A stretch of DNA of 64,000 nucleotides from Microbacterium horticulturae (GTDB lineage: Bacteria > Actinomycetota > Actinomycetes > Actinomycetales > Microbacteriaceae), in assembly GCF_029094505.1 (NCBI RefSeq), contig NZ_CP119108.1:930001-994000 (forward strand), in the 5' to 3' direction. The notes beneath the pieces were generated by a model that was given only the letters and a program-made list of their open reading frames with translations, did no database searches and had not been told where the DNA came from. Below are positions 1-7,398 of the stretch, one piece after another. Made by a program: the position numbers and the translations under genes. Positions within the stretch are counted from its first letter, which is position 1, and the number at the start of each line of letters is the position of its first letter.

Positions 1-782
1 GGCGTGGTGCGGTCTTCGACGCGGGGGTTCAGGTGCGCGTCGTTGAGTTTGATCAGTTGCGCGGCCACTTCGGGGAGCAGGGCGCCGCGGATGGGGACGA
101 TGTTGTCGCGTTCGCGGCCGAGGACGATCCCGCGCTTACGGGCGGCGCGTTCGTCGTCCGGAAGCTTCCCGTCCGGGTCGAGGACCAGTTCCCAGACTTT
201 GGCTTGGATGCGGGTCTCATCGGCGGTGCATGCCGGTGCCTGGTCGGTGCTGTTGCCGGTGGCTGCGGCGGTCAGTTCGTACTCGGCCGCAGCCCACTGG
301 GCGGGGTCGGTGCGATCGGCGATCGGGTTCAGAATGCTGGTGATCGCGGTGATCGAGTCGCCCCCGATGCCCCCGTCGATGAGTGCTTCCCGCACGGTGG
401 GGAACCGGGCCGGCAGCGGCTGGCCGGTCAACGTAGTGCGCACAGCGACCGCCCGGCCCTGCCTGATCCGGGCCCGCGCGGTGGCAGACGCGATCCCGGT
501 GACCCGGCACAGCAGATCCGCGGCGGTCGAGCACCCACTGCGGGCGGAGAGGCGCTCTTCCCCCAGTTCGGTGCGGGAGCGGTCATCGACCTCGGCGGCG
601 GTGGTGATCCGTAGCGCGTCGACGCGCCGGCCGAGTGCTTCGGTGACTCGGGTCAGTTCGAGCAGTTCGGTGTCGGACAGGCTCCGCACCGCGTCGGCGG
701 AGAGTGATTCATGCACGGTGTCACCCAGCGTGCTGTCGAGACCGGTGAGGGTCTCGATCAGGTCCGCGGGTGCCGTGTTCAT
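1..782 (-). CDS. DUF222 / HNH endonuclease-type protein, N-terminal part (cut by window edge)
   Basis: An open frame runs from an ATG at 782 to the window edge without a stop, about 260 residues. It begins MNTAPADLIETL and has the alternating helical, Arg/Ala-rich pattern of DUF222 (13E12-type) proteins, including a stretch like VTGIASATARARIRQGRAV. Family members normally end in an HNH nuclease motif, which would lie outside this window. The start is preceded by GGAAG 4 nt upstream. These proteins are multicopy in Microbacteriaceae and Mycobacteriaceae, and their role is not settled. The opposite-strand frames here are shadows. Confidence 0.8.
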   Translation of the reverse strand, partial: MNTAPADLIETLTGLDSTLGDTVHESLSADAVRSLSDTELLELTRVTEALGRRVDALRITTAAEVDDRSRTELGEERLSARSGCSTAADLLCRVTGIASATARARIRQGRAVAVRTTLTGQPLPARFPTVREALIDGGIGGDSITAITSILNPIADRTDPAQWAAAEYELTAAATGNSTDQAPACTADETRIQAKVWELVLDPDGKLPDDERAARKRGIVLGRERDNIVPIRGALLPEVAAQLIKLNDAHLNPRVEDRTT

Positions 783-928
783 GCTTCCATCATGCCGCCC
801 ACCACCGACATTGGAAGCAGGCGAATCCCAGATCAGCTCTGATATCTGTGGACAACTCGGGAAAGTCCGGAATCGAGGCTGCTTGTGGAGGAGCCGATGC
901 GCTTCACCGCCAGAGGGGCGCGATTCCA

Positions 929-2032
929 TCACGTCGCGCTGAGCGACGAACCGCGGTGCAGCTCGGCCACCCCGATCTTCGAATCGGCCATGCCGTAAAA
1001 GACGAAGGTGCGCCCATCGATCCGCTCGACGGCGGTGGGGAACACGACGTTCGCGACGGTTCCCGCCGTCTCGTCGCCGGTCTCCGGCTCCATGAGCGGG
1101 GTCTCGGTACGCGCGAGCACGCGTGACGGGTCCGCGGCATCCAACAGAAGAGCACCGACGACGTAGCGCACGTTCTGCTGCGGCACGAAGGCCCCGCCGA
1201 CTACCTCACCGGTGACGCCGTGGTGCAGCACGAGCCACCCCTCCGGCACCCGGATCGGTGCCGGCCCCGCGCCGATCTTCAGCGCCTCCCAATCGAACCG
1301 GGGACCGGCCACCATCCGGTGCCCCGTAGGCCGCGCCAGGGCGGAGAGATCGCGTTCGACATCCTCGACGGGGATGTACGAGATCCACACGCTCGCCCGG
1401 TCGTCCGTGATCCCGGCCGGCAACGGAGGCGCTTCGTCGGGACGGACGAAGCTGAAGTCCCACATCGGACGGTGCAACAGCGCGTAACTGAGGGCCCCCC
1501 CAGGACCGGGCACCGGCTCGGGGAAGAAGACCACGTCCTTGTTGGGGAAAAGGTTCAGGTCGGTGTCGAGCGTGTCATCGTACGCGAACTGCAGGGGGCC
1601 GAGACGCGTCCACTGCTCGCCGTCGCGCGATATGGCTACGGCCGGGCGAGGCCCGAGCGGGCCGAAGGCGACATACGTCATCACATGTCGATCCAGAGAC
1701 GGGATCCACGTGATGCGCGGATCCTCGACCCCGCCGTGCGCCACGCCGTGCTCCCAACCGCGGTCGGCCTCCAGCACGGACCCGAGCCGCTCGACGTCGC
1801 GGGGGACCCCGTCATCGACAAGCACCCGGGCGCGGCCGACGCGTGAGACGTTCCCCGCGGCCACGAGGCGCGGATACAGGTAGAGCGAGCCGTCGGCACC
1901 CCACGCCGTCGCGGGGTTGAGGACGCCCTCCTGCTCAAGGACGTTGTCGGCATCCGGCGACATGAGCACGCCCAGCCGCTCGAGCGTGTACGGGATGAGG
2001 GGAGTGGATGTCACGATGTGGGGATCTCTCAT
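929..2032 (-). CDS. Glycoside hydrolase family 130 protein (beta-mannoside phosphorylase/hydrolase type)
   Basis: A 367-residue protein with the GH130 five-bladed propeller pattern: GGVEDPRIT near residue 115 (the family's G-x-EDPR signature), NKDVVFFPE, LHHGV and FYGMADSKIG near the C terminus. GH130 enzymes phosphorolyse or hydrolyse beta-mannosides. It is the last gene of the sugar ABC operon, 10 nt after the MalG-like permease stop, so it probably processes the imported glycan in the cytoplasm; there is no signal peptide. The exact substrate (beta-1,2 or beta-1,4 mannoside) cannot be read from the sequence. The ATG at 2032 has no clear ribosome-binding site, so translation may be coupled to the upstream gene. 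Confidence 0.85.
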   Translation of the reverse strand: MRDPHIVTSTPLIPYTLERLGVLMSPDADNVLEQEGVLNPATAWGADGSLYLYPRLVAAGNVSRVGRARVLVDDGVPRDVERLGSVLEADRGWEHGVAHGGVEDPRITWIPSLDRHVMTYVAFGPLGPRPAVAISRDGEQWTRLGPLQFAYDDTLDTDLNLFPNKDVVFFPEPVPGPGGALSYALLHRPMWDFSFVRPDEAPPLPAGITDDRASVWISYIPVEDVERDLSALARPTGHRMVAGPRFDWEALKIGAGPAPIRVPEGWLVLHHGVTGEVVGGAFVPQQNVRYVVGALLLDAADPSRVLARTETPLMEPETGDETAGTVANVVFPTAVERIDGRTFVFYGMADSKIGVAELHRGSSLSAT

Positions 2033-2042
2033 GGAAGATGGG

Positions 2043-2915
2043 TCAGCCCTTGACAGCGCCGAGGACGCCGCTGACGAGGTACCGCTGGATGAACACGTAG
2101 CCGACGATGAGCGGCGCGGCCACGATGAATGTGGCGGCCGCCAGCAGCGGCCATTGGTTGGAGTACGTGCCTTTGAACGCGTACAGGCCGACGGTGACGG
2201 GGAACTTCGCAGGGTCGGCGAGCAGCACGGTCGCGAGGATGATCTCGTTCCAGATCCACACCGCCTGCAGGATGAAGATCGTCGCGAGCGCCGGCTTGGC
2301 GAGGGGGAGGACGAACGCGAACAGGTAGCGCCAGTAGCCGACGCCGTCGATGGCGGCGGCCTCGTCGAGCTCGCGCGGGATCGACGAGACGAAACCGCTG
2401 AACAGCAACGGACCGACGCCGACTCCGACGCCGACCATCAGGATGTAGCCGAGGCGGTTGTCGTAGAGGCCGAGACGCAGCAGCAGCTGGAACTGCGTGA
2501 TCAACGCGTTCGGCAGGAACAGGACGAGGACGAACAGCACCGACCAGAGCTTGCCGCCGCGGATGTAGCCGCGTGAGACGGGGAAGGCCAGCACGAGCGA
2601 GATGAACGTTCCGATCGTGGCGCCCGCGGCCGTGTACAGGACGCTGTTGAGGATGTAGGCGCCGAAGTCGCCCTGACGCCACGCATCGAAGAAGTTGCCC
2701 CACTGGGGGTCGCGGACGATCCCGACCGGATCGGCGATGAACTCCGCGTTGCTCTTGAGGGCTGTGTTCAGCAGGTACAGCAGCGGGAAGAGGAAGACGA
2801 TGAGCAGGATCACCGCACACACGTACCCGCCGATCGCCGGGCGCCGCCGATGCTGCACTCGGGTGTCGCGCGTCTGCAGCGCGACGGGTGAGGTCCGGGT
2901 CGGAGTGAGGGTCAC
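2043..2915 (-). CDS. Carbohydrate ABC transporter permease, MalG/UgpE type
   Basis: A 290-residue inner-membrane protein with six predicted helices. The first covers about residues 30-50, and the EAAxxDG coupling loop reads EAAAIDGVGYW. It is the second permease of a type I sugar importer. The chosen start is the GTG at 2915, which overlaps the upstream permease stop as GTGA and has GGGAGG 8 nt before it; a longer frame upstream is only an out-of-frame reading of the neighbouring permease. No ATPase gene is in the operon, so it probably shares a general MsiK/UgpC-type ATPase encoded elsewhere, as is common in actinobacteria. Confidence 0.92.
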   Translation of the reverse strand: MTLTPTRTSPVALQTRDTRVQHRRRPAIGGYVCAVILLIVFLFPLLYLLNTALKSNAEFIADPVGIVRDPQWGNFFDAWRQGDFGAYILNSVLYTAAGATIGTFISLVLAFPVSRGYIRGGKLWSVLFVLVLFLPNALITQFQLLLRLGLYDNRLGYILMVGVGVGVGPLLFSGFVSSIPRELDEAAAIDGVGYWRYLFAFVLPLAKPALATIFILQAVWIWNEIILATVLLADPAKFPVTVGLYAFKGTYSNQWPLLAAATFIVAAPLIVGYVFIQRYLVSGVLGAVKG

Positions 2916-3823
2916 AGTCTGGCCTCCCGTCGGCGAAGGAACCACAGCGAGAGCAGGCTGATGACCGCCACCAGCGCGAACTGGACCATCGAGACCGCGG
3001 CAGCGTACCCCTGTGACTGCGAGAGCGTCGTGCCCGACTGTCCGCCGAAGCCTTGCACGTAGACGAGGAGCGAGAGGACCTGCGTCGCCTTGTTGCTTGG
3101 GCCGGTGAGCACGTAGATGAGCTGGTAGCTCTGCAGTGCGTTGACGATGCCCAGGAGGACATTGGCAGTGATCGACGGAGCCAGCATCGGCACGGTGACG
3201 AATCGGAAGGCCTTCCACCCCCCGGCGCCGTCGATGCTGGCGGCCTCGTACAGCTCGGTCGGGATCGCCTGCAGTCCGGACAGGAAGATGATCACGGAGA
3301 TGCCCACGACCATCCAGATCTGCACCACGATGACCAGCGCGAGGGCGAGGTGTGGGTCGCCGAAGAACGCGGATTCGCCGCCGAACCACCCGAGCACCGA
3401 CGCCGCCGGCCCGCCGCTCACGTTGAACATCAGTGACCAGATCAGCCCGGTCACCGTCACGCCGAGCACGGTCGGCATGAACACGACGGCGCGGACGAAG
3501 TTCCGGCCGCGCAGCGGGCGGTTGAGCAGGATCGCGGTCCCCAGCGCGAGCACGATCTGCACGACGGTGCTGACGACGGCGAACACCAGGGTGTTGCCGA
3601 CCGCGTTCGCGCTGTCGGCCCACTTGGCGGGGGAGAAGAAGGTGAGGTAGTTCTCGATGCCGACCCAGTCGACGGGCAGGTAGGGGAGACCGCGCAGGTT
3701 CGTGAACGACACCACCAGGACGGCGACGGCGGGCACGAGACCGAACACGGTGAGGACCAGCAGCCCGACGGTGAAGCTGAGGCGTACCGGTCCGCGGCGC
3801 GGGAAGGGGAACGAAGTGGACAC
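2912..3823 (-). CDS. Carbohydrate ABC transporter permease, MalF/UgpA type
   Basis: A 303-residue membrane protein with six helices and the coupling motif EAASIDGAGGW, typical of the first permease in CUT1 sugar importers. It lies 60 nt after the substrate-binding protein gene and overlaps the next permease by 4 nt, so the two are translationally coupled. It pairs with the MalG-like partner to form the translocation channel for the sugar delivered by the upstream lipoprotein. The start ATG at 3823 gives the short basic leader MSTSFPFPRRG before the first helix. Confidence 0.92.
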   Translation of the reverse strand: MSTSFPFPRRGPVRLSFTVGLLVLTVFGLVPAVAVLVVSFTNLRGLPYLPVDWVGIENYLTFFSPAKWADSANAVGNTLVFAVVSTVVQIVLALGTAILLNRPLRGRNFVRAVVFMPTVLGVTVTGLIWSLMFNVSGGPAASVLGWFGGESAFFGDPHLALALVIVVQIWMVVGISVIIFLSGLQAIPTELYEAASIDGAGGWKAFRFVTVPMLAPSITANVLLGIVNALQSYQLIYVLTGPSNKATQVLSLLVYVQGFGGQSGTTLSQSQGYAAAVSMVQFALVAVISLLSLWFLRRREARL

Positions 3824-3883
3824 GTGGTCTCCGGGTCAGGGGCGACGACTCCGGGATGCCGGAGCCGCCGCCCGTGCGGACGG

Positions 3884-5221
3884 TCAGAAGGCGGCGGACC
3901 AGGCCTTCTGCGCGGCCGCGGCGGCCTGAGAGGCGTCATCAGGGCCGAGTGGTGCGAGCGCGGGGTAGTTGAACGGGAAGACCGCGTCCTGCCCCGCCTT
4001 GTTGTTCGCGATCCACAGCGTGTCCCACGCCGGCTGGAAGGTGCTGGTGTACTTCGCGATCGACTCCAGGAACGGGGTCGCGGCGATGTCGGGCTGCGCG
4101 GATGAGAACCCGGACTTCTCCAGGAACGTCTTGTAGTTCGCCGGGTCGGAGAAGAAGTCGAGCCATGCGAGCGCGGCGGTCTTGTTCTTCGCGCCGGAGG
4201 AGACCGCCAGCTGCAGCTCGATCTTGCCGTTGAGCATCGCGTTGTCGGCGGCATCGTCGCTGGTCGGCAGCGGGAAGTAGCCGAAGTCGAACGCGCCGTT
4301 CACGGCCGACTCGATCGTCGGCTCGTTCCAGGTGCCGTCGATGGTCATCGCGTAGTCGCCCTTCGCGAATCCGGCGGGGATGTCGTCGTACCCGGTGCCG
4401 GCGAAGTTCGGCTGCGCGTTCTGGAAGATCGTCTCGGTCTTCTGCAGGATGCTCAACGGTTTGTCGTCGGTGAGCGACACGGTGTTCTTCCAGAGTCCTT
4501 CGACGAGGGCGTTCTTGTCGTCGGCGGTCGGGTAGGCGCTGCCGACGGCGCCGAGCATCGCCAGACCCGCCGGCCAGCTGTCCTTGCCGCCGATCCCGAA
4601 CGGGTTGACGCCCTTGTCCTTCAGCGTGCTCATCACCTTCTGCAGCTCAGACCAGGTCGTCGGCACCTCGAGCCCGTACTTGTCGAAGATCGCCTTGTTG
4701 TAGTACACCCCGGTCGAATAGCTGAGTCCCGTGGGGACGGCGTACTGCTTGCCGCCGATCGCCTGGGTGTCCAGAACGCTCGGCGTGTAGTTCTTCATGA
4801 ACGGTTCGCCGGTGAGGTCGACGAGGCCGCCGGACTTGGCCAGGAGCACGTCGTCGGAGGTCGAGTCGGACGCGAAGTCGGGGACCTCGACGAAGTTCTT
4901 CACGACGATGATGTCGACATTGCCGGCCGTCAGCCGCGACGACTTGGTCGCCGGGTAGTTGTCGTTCGACACCGTCGAGAGCGTCACCTTCACATCGGGA
5001 TACTTCTTCTCGAACGCGTCGGAGATCGCGGTGAAGGCCGCGTCCGACGCGCTTGCGCTGGAGACCAGGATCTGAAGGTCTCCCGACGGGTCGCCCGATG
5101 CCTCGGTGCCGTCCGATGTGTTGCCGGAGCATCCGGCGAGGCTGATCGCCGCCGTTGTGATGGCCGCCACGGCCGTCAGTGCTCGTGTCAGGCGGAAGGA
5201 CCGCCTCTGTGCCTGTGCCAT
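3884..5221 (-). CDS. Extracellular solute (sugar)-binding lipoprotein
   Basis: A 445-residue family 1 solute-binding protein. The N terminus has a basic region, a hydrophobic stretch and a lipobox LAGC with the lipidated Cys at about residue 31. The body has the usual long bilobal pattern with GLSYSTGVYYNK and a C-terminal W-rich lobe. It captures the sugar outside the membrane and delivers it to the two permeases. The start is the ATG at 5221 with GAGGAAGC about 8 nt upstream; the open frame reaches further upstream but without a signal peptide. A LacI-type operator sits 58-75 nt upstream, so the operon is probably repressed until the sugar or a derivative appears. Confidence 0.93.
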   Translation of the reverse strand: MAQAQRRSFRLTRALTAVAAITTAAISLAGCSGNTSDGTEASGDPSGDLQILVSSASASDAAFTAISDAFEKKYPDVKVTLSTVSNDNYPATKSSRLTAGNVDIIVVKNFVEVPDFASDSTSDDVLLAKSGGLVDLTGEPFMKNYTPSVLDTQAIGGKQYAVPTGLSYSTGVYYNKAIFDKYGLEVPTTWSELQKVMSTLKDKGVNPFGIGGKDSWPAGLAMLGAVGSAYPTADDKNALVEGLWKNTVSLTDDKPLSILQKTETIFQNAQPNFAGTGYDDIPAGFAKGDYAMTIDGTWNEPTIESAVNGAFDFGYFPLPTSDDAADNAMLNGKIELQLAVSSGAKNKTAALAWLDFFSDPANYKTFLEKSGFSSAQPDIAATPFLESIAKYTSTFQPAWDTLWIANNKAGQDAVFPFNYPALAPLGPDDASQAAAAAQKAWSAAF

Positions 5222-5278
5222 GTGATCGCTGCTTCCTCGTTGATGACAGAAATGGCGCATCCGCCGTGGAACCGCATG

Positions 5279-5296
5279 AACCAAAACGTTTCGGTT
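5279..5296. promoter_or_regulatory. LacI-family operator upstream of the sugar operon
   Basis: An 18-bp near-perfect palindrome, AACCAAAACGTTTCGGTT, with one mismatched pair and the central CG typical of LacI/GalR operators. It lies in the 121-bp gap between the LacI gene and the binding-protein gene, on the upstream side of the latter. The adjacent repressor is the obvious ligand. Confidence 0.75.
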
Positions 5297-5342
5297 GCGG
5301 GCGTGAACAGTGTGGCACACGCCCCGGCGCGGCGCAACCGCG

Positions 5343-6359
5343 TCAGCGCGGAGCGGGGCCGGTGGAGTCGCGGACGACGAACGAGGCCGCGGGGATATCG
5401 GTGTCTGCGACGTCGACATCGTCCAGCAGAGCGAGGAGCATACGTGCGGCCTCTGCCCCCAACGCCTTGGGCGAGGTCTGCACAGTGGTCAGCGAGGGTC
5501 GCAGATAGGCGCCGAGCTGGATGCCGTCGAAGCCGGTCACCGACAGATCGCGGGGCACTGACAGGCCCAGGTGCTCGGCCTGGGCGATGAAGCCCATGGC
5601 CGACAGGTCGTTCGCGCAGACGACCGCAGTGGGTCGCTCGTCGCCCGCGAGCAGCTGCGCCGCCGCAGCGAGACCACTCTCGTAGGTGAAGGCTCCGAGG
5701 ACGACGCGACGCGGCGAGAGTCCGCAGGCGGTGATGCTCTCGCGCCACGCGCGCTCGCGCTGGCGCGAGTGCACGTAGTGCGGTGGCCCGCCCACGAATG
5801 CGATGTCGCGGTGTCCGAGCGCGACGAGGTGCTCGACGGTGTCGCGGATCCCCTCGGCGTGGTCCTGCCGGACGCTCGGCAGGGGGAAGTCGGCGTCGGC
5901 ATTGATGCCGACGGTCGGCAGGCCGAGCTCGCGGACCACATCGATGCGCGCGTCGTCGACCTCGAGCTCGTTGAGGAAGACCCCGTCGACTCGGCGGCCC
6001 GCCGCCAGTCGGCGGTAACGATCGAGCACCTGATCCCTGCTCGAACTCGTCTGCAGCACGAGCGCGAAGCCGTACCGGTCGATGTACGACTCGATCCCGC
6101 CGATGAACGCGCCGAAGAACGGGTCGAGCTCGAGCACATCGGGGTCGCGGTGCACGACCAGTCCGACGGCGTATGTGCGCTTGCCCGCCAGACTGCGACC
6201 GCGCACCGACGGCACGAAGCCGAGCTCCTCAGCGAGGGCGACGATCTTCTCGCGGGTGCGGTCCGACACTCCGGGGCGGCCGTTGAGCGCGGCCGAGACC
6301 GAGCTGATGGAGACACCGGCGCGCGCGGCGACCTCAGTGATGGTCACGCGTGCAGCCAT
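5343..6359 (-). CDS. LacI-family transcriptional repressor
   Basis: A 338-residue regulator. The N-terminal helix-turn-helix reads TITEVAARAGVSISSVSAALNG, followed by the hinge helix region and a periplasmic-binding-like effector domain (FFGAFIGGIESYIDR through GFDGIQLGAYLRPSLTTV). AGGAGG lies 8 nt before the ATG at 6359. It is encoded just ahead of the sugar ABC operon on the same strand and most likely controls it through the palindrome at 5279-5296. The effector is unknown; a mannoside is suggested by the GH130 gene. Confidence 0.93.
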   Translation of the reverse strand: MAARVTITEVAARAGVSISSVSAALNGRPGVSDRTREKIVALAEELGFVPSVRGRSLAGKRTYAVGLVVHRDPDVLELDPFFGAFIGGIESYIDRYGFALVLQTSSSRDQVLDRYRRLAAGRRVDGVFLNELEVDDARIDVVRELGLPTVGINADADFPLPSVRQDHAEGIRDTVEHLVALGHRDIAFVGGPPHYVHSRQRERAWRESITACGLSPRRVVLGAFTYESGLAAAAQLLAGDERPTAVVCANDLSAMGFIAQAEHLGLSVPRDLSVTGFDGIQLGAYLRPSLTTVQTSPKALGAEAARMLLALLDDVDVADTDIPAASFVVRDSTGPAPR

Positions 6360-6428
6360 GTGACGCCTCCTCGATCCGCCGATAAGAATCTAACCATCTG
6401 CAGGCGCCACGACGGATGAACGGGGTTG

Positions 6429-7193
6429 TCAGCGTTCGGGCAGCGTCGGAATCAGGTCTTCAAGGTAGACGGCGGTGTCTTCCCACCCGGTGACGGCATG
6501 GCAGCGCACGCCGAGGGCGAGCACGGGGTAGTCGTTGCCGTCGGGGTCGAGGCGGTCGCCGACGAAGAGCATGTCGTCGAGGGTGATACCGGTCTGCTCG
6601 GCGAGCTGGCGCATGCCGTACGCTTTATCGATGCCGCGGTGGGTGATGTCGACGCTGGTCGAGCCGCCGCTGCGCACCTCGAGATCGGGCAGCAGAGCGG
6701 CCACAGCCGCCCGCAGCGTGTTCTTCTTGGCTCCGGTGGGGTCCCAGGCGCTCTTGGCCTCGAGAGGCGCCTGCTGGCCCAGCGCGGAGAACGTGATCTG
6801 CGAACCGCGGTCTTCGAGGATGGGTCCCCAGGTCTCGCTCTCCCAGTAGCCCAGGCGTCGGGCCTCCTGCTCGATCGCGGTCAGCGCACGCGCCTTCTCG
6901 TCGTCGGTGAGGGCGTGGGCGTACACCGTGCGCACTCCGTTCTCGGTGAGACGGTAGTACTGCGTGCCGCAGGTGGGCAGAAGGTGGATGCTGTCGCGCA
7001 CGGCTGCTGCGGCATCCGGCAACCTGTCCACGACCTGCGTGGTGAACTGCGCCAGCTGGCCGCCGGAGATCACCGCGACCTCCACCCGCTCGGCGAGGGC
7101 GACCAGCAGCTCACCCATGCGTGGATCGATCGCGCTCTTGGACGGCGCGAGGGTGTCGTCGAGGTCGAACGCGACCAGGCGCGGTGCGGGCAT
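6429..7193 (-). CDS. HAD-IIB family phosphatase, phosphomannomutase-like
   Basis: A 254-residue HAD protein. Motif I is DLDDT near residues 10-14 and motif IV is GDRLDPDGND; the cap contains GGSTSVDITHRGIDKAYG, which resembles eukaryotic-type phosphomannomutases and their bacterial HAD-IIB relatives. It probably dephosphorylates or rearranges a sugar phosphate, but the substrate is not certain. The start chosen is the ATG at 7193, with AAAGGA 6 nt upstream; an ATG at 7244 would add 17 residues that overlap the tRNA flank. Its place near the sugar operon suggests sugar metabolism, though it has its own spacing and may be independent. Confidence 0.8.
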   Translation of the reverse strand: MPAPRLVAFDLDDTLAPSKSAIDPRMGELLVALAERVEVAVISGGQLAQFTTQVVDRLPDAAAAVRDSIHLLPTCGTQYYRLTENGVRTVYAHALTDDEKARALTAIEQEARRLGYWESETWGPILEDRGSQITFSALGQQAPLEAKSAWDPTGAKKNTLRAAVAALLPDLEVRSGGSTSVDITHRGIDKAYGMRQLAEQTGITLDDMLFVGDRLDPDGNDYPVLALGVRCHAVTGWEDTAVYLEDLIPTLPER

Positions 7194-7250
7194 TGGTGTC
7201 CTTTCGTACGGAAATGGGCCCGCCCGAAGGCGAGCCCATTCCACAATGCG

Positions 7251-7324
<74 letters not shown>

Positions 7325-7398
7325 TGGCAACCGTTCGAGTCTACCCCGAACAGGGCCTGGGGCTGAAATCGAGGAGACCGGTTCGGGCGGTCCGTGCG

